A DNA stretch of 64,000 bases from Phalacrocorax aristotelis (lineage: Eukaryota > Chordata > Aves > Suliformes > Phalacrocoracidae). Positions 23,001 through 35,632 of this stretch are shown here, one piece after another (position 1 is the stretch's first letter; every line of letters begins with the position of its first letter). The notes under the pieces are model-generated. The model ran no database searches and was not told the DNA's origin. It saw nothing but the letters and a program-made list of their open reading frames with translations. The stretch lies in NCBI RefSeq assembly GCF_949628215.1, contig NC_134278.1, positions 37,280,115 through 37,344,114 on the forward strand, in the 5' to 3' direction. Position numbers and translations under genes: made by a program.

Positions 23001-25288
23001 CTTCAGAGGGCCTGCACAGCACCACTGAACACAATCCCCTCAGCGAAACACACTCACTTAGTGACTCCTGCTTTTCATCAAGTCTTGCAAAGACAGCAGC
23101 TTTTGACTATTGAATGGCTCACAATGCACTACAAAAAACATTGGTTCTTTGGTTTCACACAGGGTCCGAGTGCAGTCTCCTTACCCACTGCAGCTCCTTT
23201 CCCATGATCTCCAGGGCTCTGCTGCATCTTTCCTGGGATATCCATAATCTACAGAGTTACAAGGTAGAAATAGGGTAGGGTGATCTATGGATTGACTGCA
23301 AGACTAATCCATTTGGAGTACCAAGACTGCTGTCAGATGCTAAGGCTGATAGCACAATGAAATAGCTTCAGTCCTGTTCAACAGCTTTCTGAAATCTGTA
23401 TCTGTGAGTTATCTGTGAAGGAAACAAATGGCTGTTGCAGATGACCCACCTTTTATGCCAACAGCCATGGTGGCCAAGGCACTGTGATGTGCGCAAGCAG
23501 GAAGTATTTCTATTTTGAAGGAATCAGATTTTCTGCAATCCAAGTTAATAGAATCTGTTGCTTAAGTCACCTTGTAGTACCATCATTATTATTGGGTTTG
23601 GGATTTTGAACTATTGAAGATTCCTGTTTGGACACAGTTTCCCACAGGATTGCCTACGTCTGGATTGGGCAGATACAACACGGTGACTGAAACTCAGGGA
23701 CTAAGATGAAAAATACTGAACCCAAATCCAAGCAGACGTGTAGACCTCTCAAAGAATGAGCTTACAGCTTGTGTGCTTACTGTCAGTGTTCTTGGGCAAC
23801 ACTGGGGCAGAGCTGTGGGAACAAAGGACTCCCTGCTTCCAGACGCTATTGCCTGGGACAAAACAGACGCACTGTAGCAGTTCTGTGCGTTGCTAACACA
23901 CACTTTATTGTGAAGAATAGATTTCAGTCTCTCTGCTGTCACTCACTCAGTCATGTTAAAGCTGCATTGAGCTGAATTTCTCTGCACATCAGACTAGTCA
24001 GTAACAAATCAAAAAAATAACCCTCCTGTGCTTTTCCTCCTCACAAGTGTTAGCTTACAAACGGGTATGGCAAACTGCAGCTGTATCATATTTTCTGGAA
24101 TTATTACTTCTTTCTTTGACATGAGATTACTACACAAAACATTTGGAAAAATCTGCACTGGGACTTTCCAGTTAAGCACATGCGACAATATCTGTGGCAC
24201 AGTTCCTACCAACAGCGCTAGAAGAGTTCAGGGGAATAAGAATAAATCTCTTAGGGGCTGCTCCTGCCAGGGACTTAATTCTACATCTCTGGGAAATGCT
24301 GAGCATAGGCATCCTTAACTCCTACAGAGTCACTAGTAGCGGAATTAACTTCCCATACATCAATCATCAAGTGAGTTATCAAGCAGACAAGTCTTGCTCT
24401 GTGCTTCCTGCCACCTACCCTCTCATCCGTGACATCCACTGCAATCCTCAAACCAGCAGCTGTCCAGATTTAGAGAAACAAATCTTGCTGGCAGTATAAA
24501 TTCCCTGTCTTTTACATTCACCCATCTGTCAGCCTGGGTATCTAAACCCCATCGCTTCAATCTTCTTGTACCTATGCTATGTAAAAGATCCTTATTTATA
24601 GCTGGACACAGACAAAAGCCCAGCCCTTACAACCAGTTTAGAACCAAGACTCCCCCCAAAATAATAAAGTTTCTTGCCTCCCACTAAGGCCTGCTGGAAT
24701 TAGCCTGGCCCAGGGCCTATTTCCAGCAGTCAGATTTAGCCTGACCAGAAGCAGACGTAAAGGTTAGAAGTAGAGACACAACTGTGGTGAGATTTAGTTT
24801 TTAGAGAATTCCCAGTAGGATGAATATGCTTTGTTTCTATCTCATTTGACAAAATGATTGCACAGAAATGAAATCTGAAACAGTCTTGATGAAAGCAGTG
24901 AGCCCTGCTGGTAAGTCATTTAATTAACTAGACAAAGCTCTTGACAGTTCACAGTAGGAAATAATTCTGATTCAAAAAGGGTGGAGAGAACAATCTGACA
25001 CATCTGTATTTCAACATATGTATGACATTTCATCAAGTAAATCTTTATTGTTCCCTGCCACCTAATGGTGTATGTGAAAAATCACAAATCAGTAAGACAA
25101 TTCTCAAGCCATGCTATTTCTAGTAGACTTCAATAAACTTATTTAAATATAAAGAAAGATCAAGGTTATGGGTAAAAATACGAATTCCTATTCCTATTCT
25201 TATTACTATTACTTGCTTTCAGTGAGATCCAGGCTGCCTAATTTAGTCTAAATTCTGGGTGTTTGTGAAGCTGTATTTCTACATGAAA

Positions 25289-25327
25289 TGCCTGTGCTGC
25301 CTAGGGGATGCCTGTGCTGCCTATGGG
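25289..25327. repeat. 20-bp tandem duplication
   Basis: The unit TGCCTGTGCTGCCTAGGGGA is repeated once with a small difference at its end (TATGGG). Confidence 0.8.
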
Positions 25328-25856
25328 TGCCTCTGAAAACCTTCTACAAGATCTTCTGTTCCTCTAAAATAAGCTTAGGCAGAAATTTGTCATATACGCA
25401 CTTGAAAAAAGTCTTTATATAAAAATTAGAAAGAATCAGTGTACCGCATTGCCACAACCTAGTTGTTCTCTTGAATGAGGCACAAAAATGTTGAACCAAT
25501 CTTATATTTCCCCAGAGCCATACGGACTGCACAAGTGTTAAGCACTCCTGCTTTGCGTGTTAACCAAGAGAATTTGCAGGTACTCTGTGGTGACGAAAAT
25601 CTTTAGTCAAAAGAGCATATGGAAAGATACACTCTCTTTATATTAAAATTAAAAATGCACCTACGCATTTTTGGCTGGCATGAAGAAAACGGATTGGGTG
25701 AAGGAAAAAAGAAATAATGATAAATACCCCAACCAGCTACCTTATTTAAAGATGGCTGCAGGTGGGTGACTGCATTGGTGCAGACACCAGTGCCACGCTG
25801 ACTGCAGCATTAGAATCGGAATACGATCCAATATCCAAAACCTTTGCAAATTAGCT

Positions 25857-25992
25857 GAGGGAAAAAATATCTAGAACGCTCTCTAATTGCAAAGATGGTC
25901 AAACTAAAAGGGAGAGGTATGTAAGAGGGAAAAAATATCTAGAACACTCTCTAATTGCAAAGATGGTCAAACTAAAAGGGAGAGGTATGTAA
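25857..25992. repeat. Two-copy 68-bp tandem duplication
   Basis: Positions 25857-25924 and 25925-25992 are the same 68-base unit, starting GAGGGAAAAAATATCTAGAA. The copies differ by one G-to-A change (ACGCTC versus ACACTC). A third, partial start (AAGGAAAAAAATATG) follows. The near-identity points to a recent duplication or a recently homogenised one. Confidence 0.95.
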
Positions 25993-27216
25993 AAGGAAAA
26001 AAATATGCCGTTTGGATTAAATTTAGGAGAACTGTCAGCTGAATGTGGGGTTTTGCTTTTATAAAATTAGTACCACAGGTGTCCCTAGAGTATGATCTAT
26101 TTTTGGGTAGCTTTGATTATTCACACACTGACCACAGTTCTTTTCAATCTTCTCACATTTGAGAGCAATGAAATGTGGGCCTGGATACTGCACTGACTTA
26201 CGCAATATTGCCCCTCTGGCTATTGACACTAGTTCAACAAACCGACAACTGATGCATAGAAATTGATGTCTCCATACTTAAAAGTCTAAATTTTACAATT
26301 GTACGGCAGGAGTATGAGTCTTACTTGTTCACTTGCTGGTAGAGTACAAATTCTGTATGTTTAATTTACTGAAATTTCCATTAACATTAGGGCATGGGAT
26401 TTACTATTTTTGTAACTGACCACAGCTCCCACTCTGATCAGCAGCGCAAGGTCAGTCTGGGGCAAGGCGAACAGAATCTCAAACACATATTTAAACCTGT
26501 GGAACATGTTGCTTCGTACACGGTTATCTCTAGAGCAGTACCTGCCCATGGCAGGCAGAATGCTGTGGAAACCTGTAGGGAACTCATGTGATCCAAAGGT
26601 GACTTTTTAAGGTCACATGACCATTACTTAAAGCTAACTGAACCGAATAAAACCATCTCATCTGACAAAAGATAATTCATGGACAGTGGATTTTCCTTTC
26701 TACCTCCTTTTGTAACACACTTCTACCTGTACACATGATAAGTTTACAGTTTATTATTTTTTAAATCAGAGCTAACACTATCAGTCTGAATAAAATAAGT
26801 GGATAGTCCTCCAATAAAAATAATAGCAAAAATACAGAATTATGCTTGAGACTTACCCATAAGGGGCAAAATGCTCTATAATGGCAGCTCATTCAAACAG
26901 ACATGGGAACTGCACTGTGCTCTGGGGGAATGACTAACTACGGGGAAACAGCGAGGCTTTGGCTCAGTGGGTTACTGGCACAAGTTGATCCATCACACCT
27001 TTTTACTCTCCCATTTTTAACTTCCACTGAACACGACCATACTACAAGCAGGCATCAAAACTGACCAGTATACTGTACTATATTATCAAAATAACAGAGA
27101 GGCATTCCAGCATGTTTTATTTATGATCTGCTGGATGGATATGTTTTATCCCAAGAATTCTGAATACAAGACTTTTTTTATATTTGCTTTTTGGACACTG
27201 CTTATAATGTCAGTTA

Positions 27217-27236
27217 TGTGTGTGTATATATATATA
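27217..27236. repeat. (TG)n(TA)n dinucleotide repeat
   Basis: About four TG units run into about six TA units. Confidence 0.8.
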
Positions 27237-30092
27237 AAGAATCCATCTTTCCACTCATTTCCAAATCTCATTGACTGAGATTTTTTGGCATACTTCCCTG
27301 ATTGGTCAAATAGCAATTCTCATTTATTAGTGAACAACAACAGGTATTTTAGAACTGGAAGGTAATAATATGATTATTTCAGTATGACCTCACCCACTAG
27401 TTTTGGTACCAAGATCATAACTTTGTCTGAGATGTAGTACATCTTCTACAAAGAAATCTAGTTATTATTTGAAGAATAAAGTGACGTGAATCCAGCATGT
27501 TCTCAGGTAAATTGTTTCTACATTTAATTATCCTCAAGATAAAAATGTGGTCCTTATTCCTTGTTCAAACTGGATTTCATTATGACTTTTTTGCAGTAGA
27601 ATTATGAGCTGTCAACTATTAGAAATCATTTCCCTGTACAGGCATTTCTAGATTGAGTCACAGTAGCAAATAGGGTTAAGTATGCTCTGTGGTTTCAAAG
27701 CAATTAAAACTGATTGAATTAAACAGAGGAGAGTGGGATTCTCTTCCCATAATTATGAAACACCAAAACATCTTATAAAAAAGCTGAATAATGTCTCTGT
27801 GGATAGACACCACTGTTCCTAGCATTGCTTCACTTAATGTTAGGAATTACTCATACAAATTAAAAATCGGATTGTCTTTAATTTGAGCATGATAATTCTG
27901 GTGAAGTGTTTAAAAATCTAAAAAGCAGCTGGGGACAAAAGCCGCAGTTACTATTCTAGACTGAGTGGGAAATACTGTCTTAACACAGAGGTGGGTGATA
28001 CAGCAGACGTAAATGGATGATTTCTGACCCTACATGCAAATGAGTTCAAAACTACTCCATTAAAGCTGCTTTTCCATTTTTTATTTGCTCTCTGCCAGAC
28101 TACAACTTGGCTGGTTCCAGATACAGTGCCCCTGGTCTGCCTTTTATCGAAGTCTAAAATAAAAACTTCTCTGCTAAACTGCAAAATGGTCCCTGGCATT
28201 ATGCTACCTAAGATGAAACCATGCACTTCTAAGTCCCTTTGCTCAAAACCATTGCTGCTTTGCTGTTGTTCAGTTTGTCTTACTTGTTCCTAGGGGTTAA
28301 GGCTACCCTTTCTGTTCACACATCTAATCTGTACAGGACTGATAATAAAAACTGCCAAGCCAAAAGCTACATCTTCTCCTTTCCACACCACACTTCAGGA
28401 AACAGTTCCACAGTTACACATACCCAGGAAAGAGAGACTGTCCCTAACCAGCAAAATAACCCCCTTCATGTGAGTGAGGAACTCAGGACAGGGGAGAAAA
28501 CAGCCCCAAAGTACCAATAAATGACAGAAAAAGAACGATGAAGCTGGTCATAATTAGGGTATGAGGAAGACAGAAGACAGCAAAGGGAGGAAGAAAACAG
28601 TTGTAGTGCCAAGAATAATATTAGCATGTCAAGAGTGCTTGCTAGCAGCTCCTGTAAGAGGGGGTGGATCAGCTAATCAACTCTTTGGGTGGAGAACATG
28701 CTACAAAATTTCTTCAATGAACAACAGAGCGTCGCGGAAAACTTACAGCAACAATACAGCATGACAGACAGAATTGACAAGAAAACAGCGAAACTATGCT
28801 TGAAGGCACGCAAGAGAAATCACCTGAATGCCTCATCATCTACAGAGGGGTAATTTAAATAAAGCAACACCTACTGGGAAATGTGACAAGCTCAGGAGGA
28901 GCCTAAGGTTCAGCTGCAAGCTATGTCCAAATTTTGAGAGCTTTTGGAGTAGAATAGTAGGCATGGAGCCACAAGCTCACATCAGAGTCCAATACTTGCA
29001 ATTTGTTCACAATTAGATCCACGTCAATCAAGGTAAAAAACATGGACTTCAAAGGAGTTACATCTGATTGATGCCGGCATAACCATGGGCATAATCTGGT
29101 CCATGCCAGTAGGGTCTGCAGCCATCATCAGATCCTCATTAATTGCTCTGCATGGTTATTCAGAAATAATAGTAATGACCGCCAGAGTTTTTAATGGTTG
29201 TCAATAACACTAGGGATGCACGTAATGACCAATAGACACAGATGGGGAATGTAGCTGACTTCAGCTCTTAAAATTTCATCTGGTGTATAGATTCAACAGA
29301 AGTGGCCCTAAGTGACTGAACAACTTCCAAATGAGAGAGCTGTCTTCAAAACGTAACTGAAGGTGCTGGAATATCATACCATATACCAGCGACAATGGGG
29401 ATATAATTATTACCCCATCAGAGCTGGAAAGACATGAATGCTAGGACTCACCTCCACTAACATATTGATCAGCCAAAGAACATTTGGATAAACCTCTTTG
29501 ATCACCCATTTCCCTTTTCAGTACCAGGGCAAATCCCCAGGACCATGTGGACAAACTACCTTTGTACTCAAAAGGCAGTAATAATTTAGGTAGCAAGCCT
29601 CATCTCCAGCCACTTTTTTTTGCTGTCACCTAAGTCTGAATAGCAGGTGAACAGGTCTTACTGAAGGTATTTCTTCCCTCCACCCTTCCATCACAAATGC
29701 CATCATTTCCTCTGTAAGATACTGGGCTACATGACTGTTCTTTTAAAGTTCCCTATATCACCAGATGTAGGAGACAACAGCCACTGAACTAAGACTGCAA
29801 GGAGTATCCTTTATCCACCAGTGTTTAAACTGAAGCATCTCCTGGAATATATGACCGAGGTTATTGCTACTTTTTACAAATAATAAAGCATGACAAATAC
29901 TAACTGTACACAAACCAAATATATCCCATAGTTTATAGTCTGAGTTCAGCAATTCACAGGTCCAACAACTGACGTACTAATAATAGATGACAGATTCACA
30001 AGTAATAGCTTTCTATACTATGTGTTCTCCATTTGTAAGTTTTACAGATCTGGCCACAACAATGTGCAATATAGCTAAATTCCTCCTACTCG

Positions 30093-30345
30093 AATCATAG
30101 AATGTCCTGAGTTGGACCCACAAGGGATCATCAAGTCCAACTCCTGTTGCTGCACAGGACAGCCCCGAATTCACACCATGTCTCTGAGGGCCTTGTCCAA
30201 GTGCTTCTTGAATATTGTCGGGCTTGGTGCGGTGACTGCCTCCCTGGGGAGCCTGTTCCAGTGCTCCACCACCCACTGGGTGAAGAACCTTCTCCTAATA
30301 TCCAACCTAAACCTCCCCTGGCACATCTTCCTGCTGTTCCCTTAC
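30093..30345 (-). mobile_element. CR1 LINE 3' tail, 5'-truncated
   Basis: On the + strand this begins GAATCATAGAATG and runs through GAGTTGGACCCACAAGGGAT and the CCTGTTCCAGTGCTCCACCA segment, which are hallmarks of the reverse complement of the avian CR1 3' end. The element is therefore on the minus strand, with its 3' end at about 30093, and its 5' part is missing. It has no coding capacity. Confidence 0.93.
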
Positions 30346-31268
30346 TGAATACATTGCTTACTGAAAGAAATACAATTATTTGAATAATGAACTTGGATAA
30401 TTGTAAACTCTTAGATTATTATCCATACAAATAATAGGCCATATATAATTCGGTGTTTACAATGTTGGCTATGTTCTTAACTTTTTGAAATAATTACATT
30501 TTGCCTTCCAGTGGAGCTGGAAGCAAACTCAACATTTGACATTTATACTCCTCTTTCATTGCAGAAATTATTTTCTATTGTTTACAAAAATTCTCACCCC
30601 CTTTACATACTAATCAGTATTTTGCTTCCACGGGATATATTGGGATACGTTAGAAGAACTTGTTTGATCCCATGATCTCGAGTGAGTTGTCAGAGTGTCT
30701 GAGATTAAAGGGCATGTTAAAGAGCAAGCGACTGGTCTCCCCAGTTAGCCATAGGATTAAGCCTTTTATCTTGCATAAATCCCAATGATTAAGAAATTAA
30801 AAATCAACATGAAAAAATATTTTTCCGCACAATACATAATGAAAAAATGGTCTTCACTGAAATGGCCCTGTGGTCATTAACAGGGATATTCAGTAATGGC
30901 TTGGAATTCAGACAGAAAAAAAACAGTATCTAATAATAATAGTGATATATACTTCATACTAGATATGAAATCTAATATTCCAGTGTTTAAAACAAGGCTT
31001 TATTCAGATGTGGTTACACATGTGCCCCTTCAATTGTAAGAGATGATGCCATATATACATCACGCAAGTTCCTAGTCTTTTTCTCTGAGGCAAGGTTTTG
31101 GAGTTTCTTGGAGCAGAGTAAAAATGCTATCCAGTATGGTCAGTCTTACGGATAATATCAACACAGACAAAGAAGAACAACTTGAAGGGTCTTGTCACAT
31201 GTGTTGGAGGCTGCATGAAAGGGGTTGATGGAGAGGCATGAGTATAGACGAGACGTGAAGCACTGGTT
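30346..31268. other. Gene-free AT-rich spacer
   Basis: AT-rich sequence between the CR1 tail and the solo LTR. I see no exon, RNA gene or repeat family. Confidence 0.5.
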
Positions 31269-31274
31269 AAAGGG

Positions 31275-31851
31275 TATCCTGGTTTCAGCTGGGATAGAGC
31301 TAATTTTCTTTGTAGTAGCTAGTATGGGGCTGTGTTTTGGATTTGTGCTGAAAACAGTGGTGATAATGTGCAGATATTTTAGTTGTTGCTAAGTAGTGCT
31401 TACCAGTCAAGAACTCTTTCAGCTTCCCACCCTCTGCCGCGTGCACAAGGAATTGGGAGGGGACACAGCGGGGACAGCTGAGCCCAACTGACCCAAGGGA
31501 TATGCCACACTGTATGATGTCATGCTCAGTATATAAAGCTGGGGGAAGAAGAAGGAAGGAGGGGGATGTTGGAAGTGATGGTGTTTGTCTTCCCAAGTAA
31601 CCATTACGCGTGATGGAGCCCTGCTTTCCTGGAGATGGCTGAACACCTGCCTGCCCATGGGAAGCAGTGAATTAATTCCTTAGTTTACTTTTCTTGTGTG
31701 CATGGCGTTTGCTTTACCTATTAAACTGTCTTTATTTCAACCCACGAGTTTTCTCACTTTTACTCTTCTGATTCTCTCCCCCATCCCACTGTGGGGGAGT
31801 GGGTGGGTAGCTGGGTGGTGCTTGGTCGCTGGCTGGGGCTAAACCATGACA
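31275..31851 (+). mobile_element. Solo endogenous-retrovirus LTR
   Basis: The segment starts TATCCTGGTTTCAGCTGGGA (an altered TG end) and ends AAACCATGACA. Both ends, and the body (GTAGTAGCTAGTATGGGGCT, TTGTTGCTAAGTAGTGCTTA), match an LTR type common in bird genomes. Inside are a CRE-like TGATGTCA (31515-31522), a TATA box TATATAAA (31530-31537) and a poly(A) signal ATTAAA (31720-31725), in the right order for U3-R-U5 on the + strand. The flanks repeat AAGGG (31270-31274 and 31852-31856), a 5-bp target-site duplication that can be read as 6 bp given the matching end bases. No internal viral sequence is present, so it is a recombination-derived solo LTR. It ends about 940 bp before the BCKDHB ATG, on the same strand. 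Confidence 0.92.
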
Positions 31852-31857
31852 AAGGGT

Positions 31858-32389
31858 AAGGATTGATGCAGAGGCAACTGAGAGGTGGCAACAATGGCCG
31901 TATGGAAGAAGAAAGGCTGCAAAAGTAGAAGAAGATTCACCTGGGTGACAGAAGCACATGGAGAAGGAATGTGAGGTGGTCACTTTGATAACAACACTAG
32001 GAAGAACATTTTATAAAACCTAACAAGAAAAATGCATATGAAACACGCTCATTTCAACTGTTAAAAAAATATAATGCAGGTATGAGCAAGAGTGTTTGGA
32101 AAAAAAGACCTTGGACAAGAATTAAAAGGCAGCCTGACTCAGAGTTTGGATGTGCAGTTGAGATGGGGTTTGACAGACAGAGGGAACAGGTAACACCTGC
32201 AGGTGTATTAATTCTTATCCTTCTGGGCCACCTGCTGGGGTACAATTCGAGGATTCCAGACATTTATTAAGTTTTCTCGGTGCTCGCTAGGATGGCAATA
32301 TGAGAAAGAAAAACGTTCAAGGGGAAAGGTGAAGACTTGTGTCAGACACAGTTGTGGCAGCACTGACGGAAAGGTGAGGTCCAGTTTGG
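31858..32389. other. Spacer between the solo LTR and the BCKDHB CpG island
   Basis: Moderately AT-rich sequence with no recognised exon. GC content rises sharply from about 32390 rightward. Confidence 0.5.
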
Positions 32390-32539
32390 CACTCCCTGCA
32401 CAACGTTACCAGCAACGGCTACAAGGGTGAAAGCACCCACCGGCCCGGCCAAAGCACACAGCAGCTGATCCGCCCCAACCGCTGCCGCGACCGCCCGCAG
32501 GTAACGGCGGGCCCTAACGGACGCAGCCCCGGCCATTAC

Positions 32540-32794
32540 CGCGCACGCGCAACTCCCGCTCCCGCCCTCAGGGCGCACAGCCTCACCTCGCCCCACCCCA
32601 GCCCCGCCCCCACACCCCGCCTTCCGCGCAGGCGCACTAAACCCTTTCTCTCCCCTCCCACCCCTCCACCCACCGCAGAGCGGCTTCTGATTGGCCCGCC
32701 CTCCACCCGCCGCTGGCCAGTCAGGAAGCCCGCCCAGGACCCCGCCTCTTTAGAACACGCGCGGCGGTTGCGGCGGCCCCTGACAGCGGCGGCC
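32540..32794 (+). promoter_or_regulatory. BCKDHB proximal promoter and 5' UTR, TATA-less, with NRF-1-like sites
   Basis: CGCGCACGCGCA (32540-32551) matches the NRF-1 consensus YGCGCAYGCGCR, and CGCGCAGGCGCA (32625-32636) matches with one change. A GC box (GCCCCGCCCC, 32601-32610) and an inverted CCAAT box (GATTGG, 32689-32694) follow. There is no TATA box. NRF-1 is a known activator of nuclear genes for mitochondrial proteins, which suits this gene. Motifs are seen; occupancy is inferred. Confidence 0.65.
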
Positions 32795-32981
32795 ATGGCG
32801 GCAGCGGCGGCGGGGGCGCGGCTGGTGCTGCGCGGTGCTCTCGCCTCCGGGGCGATGGCGGGGCGCCGCCGAGGCAGGGGCGGGTGCGGGCTCTGGAGCC
32901 GGCTAACCCTGCTGCCGGCCTCGCCACGCCGGTCGGCGGCGCACTTCGCTTTCCAACCGGACCCGGCGCCCAGCGCGTACG
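32795..32981 (+). CDS. BCKDHB: BCKDHB exon 1: mitochondrial presequence and start of mature E1-beta
   Basis: BCKDHB is the beta subunit of the E1 component of branched-chain 2-oxoacid dehydrogenase. With BCKDHA it forms the thiamine-diphosphate-dependent alpha2-beta2 decarboxylase that acts on the oxoacids of Leu, Ile and Val in the mitochondrial matrix. Exon 1 encodes residues 1-62 plus the first base of Gly63. The ATG sits in a near-ideal Kozak context (GCGGCCATGG). Residues 1-47 are rich in Ala and Arg with no acidic residue, as expected of a matrix-targeting presequence. The mature chain probably starts near residue 48, at AAHFAFQPDP, aligned with human VAHFTFQPDP. The donor is G|GTGAGA at 32982. 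In-frame codons upstream of this ATG contain no other ATG in the same block. Confidence 0.95.
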
Positions 32982-35632
32982 GTGAGAGCGGGGCCGGGCC
33001 GGGGTCCAACCCCGAGGGCCGGGCTCACCGTCGCTCTTGCTGCCGGGTCCGCCCTGCCGCCGCCGCCTTCTCGAGGGAGACCCCCACCCGCCCGGCCGGG
33101 GTGGGGCGGAGGGGCAGGCAGGGAGGGAAGGAAAGGGGGGACGCTTCCCACCGCTGCCCCGGGCCGCCCGGCCCCGCCGAGGCCCCGTTGCGCTGGGGCG
33201 AGACCCCAGGCGGCGGCCGCCGCCTCTCCCGGCTGCTTTTTCCCCGCTGCGTCCGTAGCGCTTCCACTTGCGGGTTTTTCGCGGAAAAACTTGGGTGGGA
33301 AGGGCGGGGCGGGCGGGGGGGCGGAGGGGGGCGGTGGTGCTTCAGGCCTCTTCGGCGCCTCACCGGTGTCGGGCGGGGGGTGAAGTGATTTTGGGCAGTC
33401 GGTGCAATAGTTACACTAGGCCCATCGACCATCTGCTGTGACCTGCGAGCCCTCCCCCTGCCACTCTCTTGCTTCAGTACTGCTTTTAGCAGTAACTTCA
33501 TGACTTGCATCCATCCCTGTTTTTTTATTGCATGCTTAAGTCATTAATGTGGCAATAAACCTGTCATTAAATCATTAATCAAGAGTGTTATCCAGTGAAA
33601 GGTTTGAGGTAATCCCCATGATCCCTGATTGAGAGCAAACACAGCTCTGTTGGAAATGAGCAGCTCAGATGAGAGTTAGCATTTTGACTTTATTTCCAAG
33701 ATGCATCCCTGCAAAAGACTAGTGCTGAGTTCTCCTGAAAGAAGCCTGCCTGCTGCAGGGTAGCTGTGTCTTTCATATGAACCACATTGTTTTCTAGAAA
33801 GGTGTTACTTCATTGGGTACTTCGGTGTTCCAGCTTGGTCATTAAATCTGAGAAAACCCTTGGCCGTTTCTGCTGGCTGTCGGGGTGTGTAGGCATCCGG
33901 GATGTTGCGGGGTAAAGCCTGTGTGCAGCAGCTCCCTGCTTGAGATCAGATTGAAGAAGCAGTAGTGGGGCAGGACAGTTTTTGTTGCTGTTTGTTAATA
34001 GAAAACTACTTCCCTTTGTTTTAAAATATGCTTTGAAATTCTGTGAAAAACAGTGAAAGTAAAATAAAGTTATGCCAATACCAATCCTGATATTATGATA
34101 ATGCTTCTCCGACTCCACAGTTCAAATCTGAAGGGCGCAGTTAGTTTCCCCTTTCCTGTGCGGGCTGATACAAGGCCTTTATGATAAGTGAGAGCAGCAG
34201 GTCAGAGCAGGCAGTGTGAGGAGTTTCTCACAGTTGCTTAAAAAATAGGCATTTATTTGTATCCGATACTGGAAGGATTGTATCTTGTGGAAAAGATAAC
34301 CTAGATACTAAGGTAGATGACTAGAGAGAGAGAAACAACTGCTGTTCCTCAGCTTTCCTTCCCTTGAATTTGTAAATTGATTATTTGTAGCTTTCATATA
34401 ATTTGAGCAGTTCCCATAACAATTTTTTTTACAGTTTCCTCTTTGTAAAGGGCCATGTCAAGTGTACCAAGCAAAGCTACTAAGCACAGGAAAGTGTGGG
34501 AATGCAGCTACTCAGCTTTGGTGTGGCATGACACGAGTCTTTAGCAAAAAATGCTAATGTTAATTACAGTTCAGGAGGATGGGAAGCTGAATGGTTTTTG
34601 AAAGATACTGTAGCTACTGGAAACAATGTAGTTCTCCCTTCTGATTTCTAACACCCATTCTCATATTTGTCTGGGGTGTTCACCTAACCATCATGTGCTT
34701 GTTTTTTTTTTAAACATGCAGTGTGTGCTGGTAGGTAGTGTTCTTCTGGGCTGTGACTCCTAGTCATGACTTAAAAGTTTTGCTGGTTAAAAAGCTACTA
34801 AATGTCAGCCAGGCAATTTCTTATTCACTCAGTTTCTGATTTTATTTGCTTGAAGAATATGAGTTGGTCATGGTAGTGGGGCCTGGGCTATCGTTTTGTT
34901 CCATCTTTGCTTTCAGGCCTGTTTGTTTTTCCTTGCAGAGCTGGAATGAAGAAAGGCACCCAGGTAGCCTTTCTTGGTTTTGAAGGTTTTCTTTCACTCC
35001 ATGCTGCAGAAGATTTAAATACAGCAGTCTGGTGCATTTTCTTTACCTATTTTAACTATATCTGTTCAGCATCAAGTTCTCTTTTTTTGGAGTGTGAATT
35101 TAATGCTCTGACACAGTCTAACTGCAGTCCAGAGAGCAGGCTGGTGGTCTAGGAAACTTCTGGTAATAATAGGAGTCTGTGAACAGGAAATGCTGGAGCT
35201 TTTAAAAAAATAATTAAAGAATGATGAAGTAAGCCTGAGATCTGATGAATCTTAGCAGAAGGGATCCCAGTCCTCGAAACAATAATGCTTTACTATGGTT
35301 TCTTCCTTTGAAAAACTGTTGTATTAGTCATTGTTCCTAGTGTTTGACTAAGCATTGTAAAGCTGCATTTGCCTTAGCTAAGAGCATGGCTTTTGAAAAA
35401 ATGTTGAATGCAGGGTAGTAGAATTATAGTCCTTGGGACTGTGAAGTACACTGTGCTCAGTCCCACCTATCCCATAATTTAAGTTTACTGAGCAAATGAG
35501 TCTTGGGTACTCCTAACAGGGATCTTGTTTATGACTGTTAACTAAATGTTTAGTCATGTTTTGCACCAGTGTTTTCTAAAGTACTTTGTGTTTTGAATCA
35601 AATTAAATGGCTAAATAATCACTTTCACACAG
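32982..35632 (+). other. BCKDHB intron 1
   Basis: A 2651-bp phase-1 intron from GTGAGA to CACACAG. Its first 400 bp belong to the CpG island, and the rest is AT-rich. I see no other gene in it. Confidence 0.9.

Larger units (their letters stand above)
15440..30092. other. Intergenic region between the SHP-like gene and BCKDHB
   Basis: I see no recognisable exon on either strand in these 14.6 kb. Open frames here are short, and several lack an ATG. One at about 20965-21482 is a pyrimidine-rich low-complexity artefact. Separate entries cover a C/A homopolymer tract, a 68-bp tandem duplication, a 20-bp duplication and a TG/TA repeat. Distal enhancers or a long non-coding RNA cannot be excluded from sequence alone. 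Confidence 0.5.
32390..33400. promoter_or_regulatory. CpG island spanning BCKDHB promoter, exon 1 and start of intron 1
   Basis: This block is dense in CpG and GC-rich, in sharp contrast to its AT-rich surroundings. It covers the promoter, all of exon 1 and about 400 bp of intron 1. Long open frames on both strands here follow from the GC-richness and are not extra genes. Confidence 0.93.

Noticed and set aside
28239-28520. 93-codon frame whose start resembles a signal peptide
   Set aside because: The frame begins at TTG, with an in-frame stop three codons upstream and no ATG. The hydrophobic start is probably chance, and the rest is unrecognised.
32536-33510. Long open frames on both strands across the CpG island (up to about 200 codons)
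   Set aside because: They arise from very GC-rich sequence lacking stops. Only the + strand frame from 32795 to 32981 matches a known protein (BCKDHB exon 1).
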